60,000 nucleotides of DNA. Origin: Tubiluchus corallicola. Taxonomy: Eukaryota > Priapulida > Priapulimorpha > Priapulimorphida > Tubiluchidae. The stretch is from NCBI GenBank assembly GCA_030141605.1, contig JAQGDQ010000006.1:600501-660500 (forward strand). Direction: 5' to 3'. The position numbers and the translations under genes were made by a program. Below the pieces are notes generated by a model that was given only the letters and a program-made list of their open reading frames with translations, did no database searches and was not told the DNA's origin. Of the stretch, positions 38,401-49,400 are shown piece by piece. Numbering within the stretch: position 1 is the stretch's first letter; each line of letters starts with the position of its first letter.

Positions 38401-41400
38401 ACTGTAACACGTCACAAAAAGTAATATGTGGTACGTCATACATGCTAAGTTTGAGATAGAACATGTCTTTATCTTGAGTTCCCGCTACTTTAAACTTCTC
38501 GTCTTTGGCTAACTTTATATATTCTTGGGAAAAAAACTTAAATGTTTTTCGCCAACAGTATAAATTAGTATAACATTGGAATTACTAAACATTGTGTTGA
38601 AAAGTTACTTAAACAGTGCCTAACTTGCATAAAAATTGTGCTTCTTAGCAGAGCTAAAGGCCATTTTTGTATTGTTAGGATATTTAGCAGGAAACAGAAA
38701 ATCAAAACCAATGAAAGAAAGTTAGTCAGCAAATTTTTAGTTAAAGTGTTAAAGATGTTGAAATCATTCATGAAACTGCACAAAGAAGAGTGGAAACTGA
38801 GATATTTATTATAATGCAGGAATGATGTTACACCAGTGATAACATAAGAGGCACTATCTATCAGGTTTTAAATTCATTTCTAAAACGTTCAATGTTAACT
38901 ATATTAGTATAGTGCTTTGAGCATTCAATTAACATCAGCTTCATGTGAAATGAAGAATTTTCTGATACATCACCACTACAGCACTGGAGCTAAGTATGAC
39001 TGATTTTGTTTTGATTTTACTCCTCTTTTTACATTATTTCCCATGGAAGGCATGGCTTCCTTTAACGTCATTTCACTTAGCACCATCACGCATTAAGAAT
39101 TGTTAAACAAGGGCTTATTTTAGTTTTAGCTGCCAAACTTTGACAGTATCACAAACCAGAAATCTCACGTTTCAGATCAACTTGTACTGTGGCTAATTTA
39201 TTTTTGCAAAAATACTAGATGAAGTGTGCTTTTAAGTTTTTTAAGATTTTTTGGACATTCACACATTTCATTTACTTCTTTTTACGATGAACGCAATATT
39301 ATTTATAAAAAAATTTTATTCGTGGTATTCTTTGTGAAAATTGGCTGATTCTTGATATAAGGAATTTTTTAGTAAGTCAGCTAGCATCTTTTATCATGTG
39401 CTTTAGTATGATACTGATGTCAATTAGAAGCTCATTAATTCTGATTGCAATGCCCGTCTTCTGGGGCAGATAATTTGGTATATCATAGCGTGTTACAAAG
39501 ATTTTATACGATGAATAAAACTTTCATTGTGATTTTTTAATTCTTTAAAAATTATCTAGCTTATGATGCAGCAAGTCATAAACTTTGGTATTTTTGTAGC
39601 TTCTATGCAATGCATAAGACTTCTCACTGTATGCTAAATCATGCGTTTGATGTAGGCACCTATCAGAATAGTGAAGAAAATACAGTTGTAAGATAAATGC
39701 ATTTTATGCGCCACCTGGAGCAGGTTTGTATTCTCTTCTAAAAACTTTTATCAGTCTTTTATGTATGAGTAATTATTTTTTAGGTCTTGGATGAAACTAT
39801 CAATGAAGCACATTTTGATTCATTCAAGAGAGCTGATGTTTATTCTTTTGGTTTAGTTTTATGGGAAATTTGTCGACGCTGTAATATTCAAGGTATAACA
39901 ATTTTTGCTTTGCAAAATGATGTGATGTCTTTGAATATAGTTTATCAATTGAACATAGTTTTGTTGCAGAACTATATATAGAATATATAGTTCTTCAACA
40001 AAAGCATTATGAATATCAATTTTTTCTTATTAGGTATCTGCGAAGAATATCAGCTGCCATATTTTGACATTGTACCAAATGATCCTTCATTGGAAGACAT
40101 GCGCAAAATGATCTGCACAAACAAAGCAAGACCTTTAATTCCTAATCGCTGGACGCAGAATAATGTACGTAATCGGTGAATTAGCTTACATTACCAGAGT
40201 TTGTTAACATCAACGTGGAAACTGTCATTGTATAAGTGATTCATACCCTGTGATTCTGTAAATAATGAAAAATGGCAAAACAGTTGCTTGCTGTTCAGTC
40301 ACTGGCTAGCAGCAAGCAAGATTTTTGCATATGCGCTAGTAATAAGTGCAGTCCCTGTGATATCTGAAAAGCATTATCAAAACTTGTAACTTCTTTACAC
40401 TCAGTAATGTAATCATAACCCTTCTGCTATGATGTTAGCTTCGGGAAAGAAGCGTGCATACTGTCAACAGGCATTAACTACTTCGACAGATTGTGCATTT
40501 TTGAGCGTTTGTGCTGGCAGAGGTTAGCACAGATAATGAATAGTATCCTATAACTCACTTTCGGTAGTTCATATTAATGTGACATATAATGGTATAGGCA
40601 AAACCTTGTATTTCTCTTTTTCATTTTTAATGTTCATGCATAAATTCTGTTTGATTCATAAACTTTTCAATGTTTTAAGTTTACAGTGCAATTTTAAATT
40701 AGAGGAAAGAGTGTCCAAATAAGCCATGACTACAATGTTTCAGGATAGTGCAATGACTAAATTTATATGCACACAGTAGGTATAATCTAAATTCCAGCAG
40801 TGTTTATGCACCTGCTCCACCTATTGATTGTGCCATTATGTCTTCCACATTTCAACTAAATGTGTGGTAGCATTCAATGCCATCTAATTACTCTTTTGCA
40901 CTAAATTTCCTGGGGCAATCACCAACATCCCTGTTGAACTGCAGTGGCATTATTAATGTGCTGTTCAAAATGGTTGTAATTATTGACACTTGCTCGAAGG
41001 TTTTTATCGCATAAAGATTCCTTTCTGAGTATGTTTAGCACTGTTGTTCATAATTATATAGTCCACAAAATCAGGTTTTCCAAGTGAACAGATGCTAACT
41101 TCTGTTACTTTTTGAATACTTGTGGTAGATAAAGAGAAAGAGTTTATGATACCAAAAATCTGTCAGTTACGAATGATTGATATTACTGTAAAAAATGATC
41201 TGAAATAGTTTGGATAATCTAAATCAGTAATCGAACATCTGTTAATAAAGCTGTTGGTATATGAATCCGTGGCTAGAACTCCAACTGCTTCTCTATTCTT
41301 ATGTCATTTTTTTAAATATTAATATGAACAGTCAAATCTTGTGTTAATCCGTGTTGATGCCATTTTTGTCACTGCTGTTATTTTCTTTGCTGTTTAATGT

Positions 41401-41876
41401 TTCTGTCATCATCAAGTTGTTGATGAAAGTGATTAGTCATTAGATAATGGTAAGACGGTGATAACAATTATGACAACGATGACGAGAACAACGATTTGCA
41501 ATTTGTTTGGTAATGATGATGATGATGATGATGATGTAATTCTTCCTTCAAACAGCCTCTATATACACCACAGTTTTGCAGAACATTGCTATTAATTAAA
41601 TTGTTGTTCTACTACTGGTAACATAAATTAATGATGTGAATTCAAATAAACATGAATATTATTGCATGTAAACGTTTGAATTGCAGAATCTTATTTCTTT
41701 TCATGAACTTTCTGTCTCACTTATTGGATTACATGTATTTTATTCAGATACTTGGTGTGATGTGCAAGGTGATGAAAGAATGCTGGTACCACAATGGTGC
41801 GGCAAGATTGACAATGCTGCGTGTAAAGAAAACCATTTCAACACTTATACCGTCTCAAGATATAAAGAACATATAA
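29434..41876 (+). CDS. TGF-beta/activin type I receptor serine/threonine kinase, ALK4/5/7 class (gene-level entry)
   Basis: Ten coding exons (29,548-29,620; 34,936-35,056; 35,709-35,866; 36,501-36,749; 37,276-37,506; 37,645-37,812; 38,088-38,260; 39,784-39,892; 40,034-40,164; 41,748-41,876) join without a frame error into 1,542 bases, 513 residues plus stop, close to human TGFBR1/ACVR1B. Order: signal peptide, ten-cysteine ligand-binding domain ending CCDSNDFCN, one transmembrane helix, GS box TTSGSGSG followed by LPLLVQRT (FKBP12 site), kinase with [25 protein letters not shown] and APE. The L45 loop ADNKDNGTW is of the activin/TGF-beta class, not the BMP class. Family role: phosphorylated in the GS box by a type II receptor, it then phosphorylates Smad2/3-type R-Smads at the plasma membrane. 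ALK4, 5 and 7 (baboon in flies) cannot be told apart here, so no symbol is given. Confidence 0.96.
29485..29535 (+). other. upstream ORF in the receptor leader, 16 codons
   Basis: An ATG in the leader opens a short frame ([16 protein letters not shown], stop TAG at 29,533-29,535) that ends 12 bases before the main start at 29,548. Such an ORF could reduce translation of the receptor. That role is inference. Confidence 0.45.
29548..29620 (+). CDS. receptor exon 1: signal peptide
   Basis: The exon runs 29,434-29,620 (acceptor TTTTACACAG, donor GTAAGT). The coding part starts at the ATG at 29,548 ([20 protein letters not shown], then SLIL). Leucine-rich hydrophobic residues 9-24 form a signal peptide. 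The exon ends in phase 1 with the G of a glycine codon completed at 34,936, exactly the phase the ligand-binding exon needs. No other in-frame ATG was found upstream in the exon. Confidence 0.72.
29621..34935. other. receptor intron 1, about 5.3 kb
   Basis: AT-rich intron with no conserved frame. At 32,085-32,215 there is a CAG/CAA-rich low-complexity tract. I found no inverted-repeat element with clear target duplications here. Confidence 0.45.
32085..32215. repeat. CAG/CAA-rich low-complexity tract
   Basis: Irregular GCAGCA / ACAACA repeats. Both strands show short ORFs rich in single residues, which are compositional artefacts. Confidence 0.75.
34936..35056 (+). CDS. receptor exon 2: ligand-binding domain, first half
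   Basis: 121 bp, acceptor TTTTTCAG, donor GTAAAT. It encodes [20 protein letters not shown], then [10 protein letters not shown]. CxCxxC....(S/T)CVTDGLCF is the type I receptor three-finger (activin_recp) pattern, seen also in TGFBR1 and ACVR1B. NGSNNS contains potential N-glycosylation sites. Confidence 0.93.
35709..35866 (+). CDS. receptor exon 3: ligand-binding domain, second half
   Basis: 158 bp, acceptor ATTGTAG, donor GTAATT. It encodes [20 protein letters not shown], then [13 protein letters not shown] and a short proline/threonine stalk. CCxxxxxCN closes the three-finger fold of TGF-beta superfamily receptors. Confidence 0.94.
36501..36749 (+). CDS. receptor exon 4: transmembrane helix and GS-box start
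   Basis: 249 bp, acceptor TTTTTTTTGTAG, donor GTGAGT. Hydrophobic residues [20 protein letters not shown] form the membrane helix, followed by basic YQRR and a juxtamembrane segment. It ends [10 protein letters not shown], whose serines and threonines are the sites type II receptors phosphorylate in this family. The last G of the box is split by the intron. Confidence 0.94.
37276..37506 (+). CDS. receptor exon 5: GS box end and kinase N-lobe
   Basis: 231 bp, acceptor TTTTAG, donor GTAATA. It encodes [20 protein letters not shown], the glycine loop GKGRYGEV, the ATP-anchoring lysine in VAVKIF, the alpha-C helix ([16 protein letters not shown]) and the start of the L45 loop (AADNK). The Leu-Pro pair is the FKBP12-binding site in vertebrate homologues. 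Confidence 0.96.
37645..37812 (+). CDS. receptor exon 6: kinase hinge region
   Basis: 168 bp, acceptor GTTTCAG, donor GTAACT. It encodes [20 protein letters not shown], then [20 protein letters not shown] and [17 protein letters not shown]. The intron splits the L45 loop at the same place as in vertebrate TGFBR1-like genes, as far as I recall. DNGTW fixes Smad2/3-class specificity. Confidence 0.95.
38088..38260 (+). CDS. receptor exon 7: catalytic and activation segment
   Basis: 173 bp, acceptor TTGTTTAG, donor GTTGGT. It contains [20 protein letters not shown] with the catalytic aspartate in HRD, the metal-binding aspartate in DLG, and [10 protein letters not shown]. Most homologues read HRDLKSKN; the valine here is conservative. 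The donor GTTGGT is weak but is fixed by the frame. Confidence 0.95.
38261..39783. other. receptor intron 7, nothing recognised
   Basis: 1.5 kb of AT-rich sequence. The minus-strand ORF at 38,565-38,783 has no domain and is probably chance. Confidence 0.4.
39784..39892 (+). CDS. receptor exon 8: kinase C-lobe
   Basis: 109 bp, acceptor TTTTTTAG, donor GTATAA. It encodes [20 protein letters not shown], then [34 protein letters not shown] is the type I receptor pattern after the APE motif. Confidence 0.94.
40034..40164 (+). CDS. receptor exon 9: kinase C-lobe
   Basis: 131 bp, acceptor TTATTAG, donor GTACGT. It encodes [37 protein letters not shown] and TQNN. (D/E)YQLPY(Y/F)D.VP.DPS.E.MR is diagnostic of ALK-type receptors. 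Confidence 0.94.
40165..41747. other. receptor intron 9, with a short ATG microsatellite
   Basis: Featureless AT-rich intron apart from eight ATG units at 41,513-41,536. Confidence 0.45.
41748..41876 (+). CDS. receptor exon 10: C-terminus
   Basis: 129 bp, acceptor TTTATTCAG, stop TAA at 41,874-41,876. It encodes [20 protein letters not shown], then [13 protein letters not shown] and a short tail ending DIKNI. M.ECW..NGAARLT.LR(I/V)KKT is the invariant type I receptor C-terminus. Confidence 0.95.
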   Translation: MLGVMCKVMKECWYHNGAARLTMLRVKKTISTLIPSQDIKNI

Positions 41877-43084
41877 CATAGTTATTATTCAAGTGTATTT
41901 CATCCGCCAAAAGAGCTAGCATAAACATCCTGCAGACATATTGAACCTAGAAAAATGTTTGTTTCCGGTTGGCGATTGACTGTACCATTCAAATCTTCAA
42001 ATTATCTTTCTATATTCATCAAAGTAGATTTTTATTTTGCCTCCCATTCATTGAACAGATTCAAGCTTTATACAGCCACTTCTATATTGCAAAGAAAACG
42101 ACCAGCGTTTAACTTGATAACCCAGTAGTTTTCAAAATAATGCTGCAGCTATCAGATGCCACTAAATGCACATTGTGACTTATAATGAAACAATCTGATA
42201 GTGATTCTTAATACAATCACAACAAAGCCAGCTGTAAATACTAATGCAGATGTTTGTCTTTATTTGACTGGCTATGTCAAAAAGAAAACACTGTTTTCCC
42301 TGTTGATCAAATGTAGGAATTTGAATTTCTGTAAAAGTAGTAAAAATAAGCCTCTCAAAGCATTTGATTTTCCAGTCAGTTTGGGGCTTGGCATGGTTTC
42401 TATTTAGTGCTTTTCAAGTAACCTGACGACTATGTCAAAATCTAACAAGCAGAACATGTTAAATTAAGGGACACAAGAAACTGATTTGAAACTTATGCAA
42501 TGGAAAAACTGTTTTAGTTCGTCTACCTGTAGTACAGCTACATGTAGTACAAATTCCCATTGTAAATTGCTAAAAACAAACTGTAGTAAAAGCAAAATTA
42601 ATAGATGTAAAAAAAATAAAATTAAACAAAAAAACATATAATATTAAGAAACTTCTTATTATTTTTCACATTCAGTTATACAGCAAAATGTAAATGATTT
42701 GTTGATAAGAGTACCTTGGACACATTGCTGAAACTCCTGGAGTGGCACCTGTTCTCATGATCACTGCCCAATGGCCAGTGTTAATGTTTACAGCTACATG
42801 TTCATATGCTGGTTTATTCATTTTAATTGAAAAAAAAAGAAAATTCAAGCTCTTATTAATTAGTTAAAAATGAATTTCTATATTTCTTTAATAAAAATTA
42901 CCTAATAAGACTTGATAATCTAGCTAAAAATCTGCTTTTGCATCAATGTAGTCGCACGGCAAAAAATAAGTAAAAAATAAAATAAAAAGGCTGCCCTACC
43001 TACTCATAGCGTAAAATGGCAAAAAATCGGAAACAAACAATTTTTTAGGCATTGTGATATAATGTTAATGCATAGCATTATGAT
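41877..43084 (+). other. receptor 3' untranslated region and downstream flank
   Basis: After the TAA the first canonical AATAAA is at 42,615-42,620, in an A-rich stretch. A second candidate is at 45,622-45,627, followed by a T-rich tract. The true cleavage site cannot be chosen from sequence alone. Confidence 0.35.
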
Positions 43085-43088
43085 TTAA

Positions 43089-43920
43089 AAGGGGAATGGA
43101 AGCACTCTGCAAAGTCTGTACGGTTTATGTTATTTTCCATGCAGCATAGTTGAAAATCGCTTACTTGTTAATGTGGTCTAAAGCTTTGTTTTCCCAGGAG
43201 AAGCAGTTAAATGCTTTTTTGCTGCAAAAGCAGCCTGCACTCCATCTTGATTTTCAACTGGCATCACGTCACTGGCTTTATACACCTGAAGCGAGCTGTG
43301 CACAATAGCCTATATCAAAATTTACTAGGTTGATATATGGCTTTAAATCGTAATTACGAAGTGCAACCTTACACAACTACCATGCGCCGTACAGTATTAT
43401 ACCTTTGGATATTTGTTGAAATATTAAAACACAGTAGCCGTAAATCATTTATTCAAACGAATAAGTTTAAATTTTGCAAAAATGAGATTTCATTTCATTT
43501 AATAGAAATTTTGTTTCTCAGGCGTGACATTGACAACGCTCTACACAACCAATAACTGCAAAAAAGTAGGGATTTCAATGGATTGCTCCCGAGATTAACA
43601 GTTGTTGTACTTCATGTACAGCATAGGTATAAAGATTTTTTCTTGCTGATAACTGGCTTAAATTTTACAAAGCAAGTCCAACTTCTACACTGTATTCCTG
43701 ATCATTCATGCTCATGACGTCACAATCAGCAGCGCACATTTCAAAATCAGTACGGTGAAAGCCAGTCTGTTTTACGGTGAGAAATTTGGGAGATCAGTAG
43801 TTGCTTACAACTTAACAAGGTTTTAAATTCAGTGAAAAGATATCTGCTTTTCACTTGCACTGTAAGAACTTGTTACAAGATAATGTAGACCTTATCTTGT
43901 AAAGTGCTTCCATTCCTGCT
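43089..43920. mobile_element. non-autonomous DNA transposon with TTAA target duplication (piggyBac-like)
   Basis: An 832-bp block is flanked by TTAA at 43,085-43,088 and 43,921-43,924. Its ends are inverted repeats: left AAGGGGAATGGAAGCACTCT, right complement AGCAGGAATGGAAGCACTTT, with GGAATGGAAGCACT identical in both. TTAA duplication is the mark of the piggyBac superfamily. No transposase frame is present; the ORF at 43,337-43,555 is unrelated to known domains as far as I can tell. Confidence 0.82.
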
Positions 43921-44102
43921 TTAAGATATGAAGATAGTCATAGTAATATTAATTTAAAGAATCTCTGTATTTTCTGATGTTATAAACATCGTAGTAATCA
44001 TTATAGTTTGTGTTTTTACTGAAAAAGCTGGATATTAAACATGTAAAAATAAGCAAGCTTTTATGAACTGATTGCTAAAAAATTTCATTTATAATTTCGT
44101 TT

Positions 44103-44122
44103 ATATATATATATATATATAT
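44103..44122. repeat. short (AT)n tract
   Basis: About ten AT units downstream of the TTAA element. Confidence 0.9.
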
Positions 44123-45889
44123 TTATGTACATGTACACGTAAGTATCGGGGCTCACTTTTGTATGTCTATGTATGTACACATAACTAGTAATCTATTCAT
44201 AGTATTTGTGTTAGGTGATACATACTGAATTGTGATCAAATCCCGATGATTAGTTGAATTTAGTTATAATTTATTGCTTAGTGTTTGCAGCTGATCGTGC
44301 AATTCAGTTTAAAATTGATGTAGTTTATAATTTTTTCTATTTTGTGCTTTTGCATTAATACGTTTGTGCATCCTGTAATAACAGTATTATTTATTATGCC
44401 TTTTCCTTGTATGTAATTAATTTGACAGCCAATTTTTGGGTTGTATTTAACAAGTTGAGGTGCTGACACAATTATGGCCAACCACTAGTAAAAGTCATTA
44501 AAATGCTGCATAATTTTGCTGACAACCTTTTTGCAGGTGCCCGTGAGACCTTTTATGAATGACTCAAAAGCTGTTGTTGTAATGATGTGTCTTTATATAC
44601 ATTACATAATAGTCACAGCTTAGTAATGACTGGTAAGATACAGCACTCTTATGCCTATTGCAGTAAACATGAAAATGATTAAAACAAGAAAAGCATTCAT
44701 GCTATAATTGAAAGATTTTTATTTTGTGATAGAAGTTGGAGTGCCATGATACGCTCACAAAAGTTTTAAAAGTAGACAGTACGGATTCGGTAAGGTATCA
44801 GTGGTTCTAGAAACATAAGCCATATGAATTCACTTTTTTGATAGGTTTCAGAATCAAGGACAATTAAATTATTGGTATGTTTAATTGTTAATTGTATGGA
44901 ATGTGTTGTCATAAAGTGTCTTTCATTGTAACACTCCAGTGCAAATGATGTGATTTAGATGTCTATTGTCTAGCATTTTAACGCCTTAGTTTTTGCAGTA
45001 AATGATTTTTACGATTTCTTTCAGTCTACTAAGTGTAAAAAAGTTTACGTTGATTTGAAGTTTAATTGTGGCGCAAATGTCAGCATTGTGTTACTTTTCT
45101 ATGGAAATTGATATCATTAAATTTTCTTTAAAGCAACAGCATTTTATATTTCTGTAATATGGTGCTTTCTGAAGAGTTTTTATTGAGACTGACCAAAATC
45201 GTTTTTTCCCGTACAACCAATAGCAATTCTTCACATTACCCACACATTGCAAATATGAGGGTCGGTCACATAGAAGAGTAGAAAGACTATTTGATTGGTG
45301 CTTCATATTTGATCTCTGCACCAGTGTGAAGAGTTTCTAAAGCTGTATTAGTAGGCTGAATTACCTTGATTAAGTCGATACATCAGTTCTTCTTGGGAAA
45401 TTGTGTTTCATAATTTTAAAATCACTGTGAAGTGCTTATGTGGTAAAACCACACTAAATTACTTTCAGCGCACATTTTTGTACGTGTTACTATTACGAGC
45501 ATGTGAGCATGTAATTGTAAAGCATTTTAATTGCTACCATGTTTGTATCTGGCTGTAAAGAATGAATTAATAATAATGTATATTAGCTGAGTTATATCTG
45601 AACACATTTCTACCGTGTTGAAATAAAATTACCTAAATGTTTTACTTTCTGCTTCGTTGCTTTATCCATTTGTAAAAAATCTTTGTTTTATTGTCAACCT
45701 GTAGTAAATCACATGAAAGCAGAAATGCATAAACACGTAAACTTGGAACTGGTACGTGCTTGTGTAACAATTTTTAATGTTAAATTAAAGTTTTCTTTTC
45801 ATGTACTATGTGAGTATTGTTTTTGCAGAAGATTGACTAAAACTACAAACGCATAATGAAAACAATGTACTCAAATTAGCTGGCCTTAA

Positions 45890-46100
45890 AGGACAAGGAA
45901 AGGGGTCTTTAAAGTGGTTTTCAGAAAAATCCCCTTAAAAAATTATATTAGTTTATAGCAATCTTAAGCATTTACTGCAGTGGTTGAAATATTTTACCAA
46001 AATTGAAGTAAACATGAGTACTTTATAAGCATAAAATGGTGATATTTTTTTAATGCGAGTTTTCTGAAACTTACTTTATACTGCACTTTTTTTTGTCCTT
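45890..46100 (-). repeat. dispersed repeat, inverted copy, possibly a complete short element
   Basis: The complement of 45,890-45,965 aligns with 1-77 (ATTTTTCTG..ACC...CTTTAAAGACCCC, CCTTGTCCTT). The left edge abuts TTAA (45,886-45,889). At 46,085-46,100 an inverted partner (TTTTTTTTGTCCTT) occurs, giving ends AAGGACAA on both sides. The right flank reads TCAC rather than TTAA, so the boundary is tentative. Confidence 0.5.
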
Positions 46101-46442
46101 TCACTCGATGGATTTTTAGATATTGAAATGTCATCAGATTTTTAGTATTGGCTTATTATTAAGACATAAGAATTCGTAATTGTGTAAGACGAGAAAAAAG
46201 GCCACTAAAAATTAGTAGAGATTTGACTTTGAGGTGGGAGGCGAAACCTAATGCCAGATCGCACAGTTTGAGCCCAGTGGATACTGAGCAAGGTTTTTAC
46301 GATGGCTATTTTTCATCACCGTATCAGACATTTTTCGTCGTTGTTCGACAAGTTTCGTTTACTTCCGGGTTTCACAACCATTTCCGCTGTTGTTGTAGTG
46401 CGCTGGTGAATAAATGAATGCTGTTGAAAAGTTGATAGAAGA

Positions 46443-49400
46443 ATGGCCCGCAAGAATATCGCCAATAAAAAAGGTATCTGTCATACATTAACGTACTAAA
46501 ATATACTAAATATTTCAATATCATTTGCATAATTAGGTCATAAACTTATAATGATACTGAAAATTAAATGGATAGGCCTATGTTTCTTGCAAGTTGCATG
46601 TAATGTATGCATCTTGTGTGCTCTCTGGCGACATCAGTATCATAATTTATTATAAAATATGGTATTGTAGTAAAGTTAGTGCTTTAGTGGCAATTGTAAA
46701 ACGATCAGTAACTGACTTTGGTATCACTTTTAATTGATGCTGATAATTGCCATCACTCTTTACAAAAGGTGCAAAGCATGTGTGAAAAATTCTGCCAAGT
46801 AATTGGAAAGAGGTTTTTAAAATTACTCTGCCGTGCTATTAATTAGGTTCCATTGTATATAAAGAGGATACTGACGGAGTTTAAAAGTCAGTTCAAGGAA
46901 AAAACTAATTTGCCTCTACCTGCAAACTATATACCGGTACACTCCATTGAACATTCCTCCTAGGCATTAGTTGTGTACAGTGTTAAGTGCTGTTAACTTT
47001 TAGGTCACATTGCCTAACGCGTCTGTCTGTTGTATTTGCTACGGAACTGATGTCACAGCAATTCTACCAAATGTAACTTTAGTTTCCGACAGTATATTTT
47101 TTCGAAAGTGAAAGTACCTGTTTGTTCTGATTTTGGATGTTTGGAATACTGCAGGAAAGGGTTTTCCATGTATGGATTTTCACCAGACAAAAGCTGAGAA
47201 AAGTGCGGATAAGTACCTAGCAAAAAGTATAAGGATGTAAAATGTACAGTGTCCTTCAAGTGAAGAACAACTGATGCATTTTTAGCTCATAAGGTTGAAC
47301 TTTTGTGTTTGCTTTTTGAATGTTTATGAAACATTGATTCAAATCTTGCTATTGCCAGTACATATAAAAAGCTTCTGTCACAGCATCTGTGACACATGGA
47401 ATTATTTATCATGGTTATGAGGCTGTACTGTAGTGTGCCTATGAGCATTCAAGGATGACGTATAGTTGTTATGCCATATTATTATATTTTGTCATAAGAA
47501 AGCGTTCTCGGTAGTAAATAAAATAAAAAGGAATTTGAAAGAATGCACGGTAATACAACAAATTTTGTTTATATTACTTTAGTAATAGTTGTCAGTTAGG
47601 TGTTTCTTTGTTTAATTATATAATAATATCATCCCATTTATTGAGGCGAATGTGGCAGTATCTTGTTGTGTTGTGTAGAGCAATGCCATTCAACTGGGGT
47701 GGATGGTCCACCTAAGGGTGGACCAAATTTGGCTGAGGGTGGACTAGGAGATTGGAGTGAACCAGGAATGCAGAATTCCAATCGCAATTCATATTGGTAC
47801 TATTTTGGCCAATTAGACATTTTCCTATAGGAAAAAAGTATGAAAAATTGAGTTTTTTCTTGTATACTGGTTGAAGAAAAGTAAATATTGAAAAAGAACA
47901 CATGGGTACAGCATCCCTAACATAAAATAAGCAAGTTGCAAGTAAAACAAATATTGTTTGGTATTTCATTACTATGGCAACCAATGATTGTTTGTTAGTA
48001 CATCACTCAAAATTTAAGAAATACGTTGCGTTCACACTAAAAGCACTGTAGCCACGAAGATATTTTTTAGAAAAGAACACAAAAGAAAAATTTGGCAATT
48101 CATTTTCTACTGATCACATGTAATCTTGAAAAAACTTAACAAAAATCAACTATGCCGAAATTCAGTTCAAGTTAAGTCAGCTGCCAAGTTGTAGCAGCCA
48201 CGTAAATGTTACTTGTTAATAATAGTAATTATGAGTTGTGAATGTGCATGTATATCTGGCATTTAATCAGAAGAGCTTAACCATTGAAGTACTGTAATAA
48301 AACCATGTCAAACTGTAATATAATTATTCAAATGTACAATGCAACAACAATGACAATGGTGATGGTACAAAAATGTATTTGGTCTCTAAAACTATACTAT
48401 AATCCTGTGGCGTAGCCATTATAGTTTTTCCAAAAAAAGTTAATTACAGTAATGCTCTTTCTGGACTCCACATATATTTCTGCTTTATGGTTTTTTTACT
48501 GACAACTTATTTGAATGCTTAAAGTAATTAAATTAATGCAAATCCTTAATTTCGATTCATTTTAAGGCTTATTAATAATTATTCACAGCATAATAGTTTA
48601 ATAAATGTTAAATAATAATAAATAATAGTAAGGCTAAACTAAATAAAAAAAACAAGACATTTTTGTTTCAATTTTAAGCTAGGTGGGCCAATTTTGAAGT
48701 TTGGGCTCTTAGGTAGGGTGGACCAGTCTGAAAAACATTGAATAACACTGGTGTAGAGGACTGTAACATATAGAGAAATTTTTAAACAGAAAATAACTTT
48801 CCAAGTCAGGAACCTTCTGCAGTCTGTGGCATCTGTCATCCATTCATAGTTTGAGCTTAGGCCAGTTATACCTGAAGCACTGGGGTAACATTGAGATTTT
48901 TGGTGCAGGGTAAGTTTGGGGCAAGATGATCTCCAAGGTCAAAGGTCATCTGGGGGCCTAGCCAGAACAGGGGTAAAAGATAGAAACCTCAACAGCTACT
49001 CAGCATTGGTGTACAGAATGGCAGGATATGAATCAGCTCAGTACGTGGAATTAGAGCCTGTCACTTAGTAACAACCCAACATAAACAGGTATAGTGGAAA
49101 CATCTCAACGTGAAGAATCAGTGACCTGTCACTTTCTTGACAATCCTACATTAACAAAAATTCCCTTTTCCAGGGGGAGGGCTAATCCAGATATCGAACA
49201 ATCACAAATATATAGTGTTGTAAACAGGGCTTTGAAGTTCGTACATTAAATTCCCGACTCTTACCTAAAACTTTTGGAGCTCTAACTCCAACTCCTGCCT
49301 TTAAAAAATAGTTTGTAGTACTCCCAATATATAGCTACAGCGGAATTTTATCACTGCCTAGTAAATCATTGGGTTACTTCTTATGTTCAAATTTTCTGAA

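Noticed and set aside
46223-46417. 64-codon ORF ahead of the unrecognised gene
   Set aside because: It stops before the strong-context ATG and has no domain. It is more likely leader or promoter sequence with incidental coding capacity.
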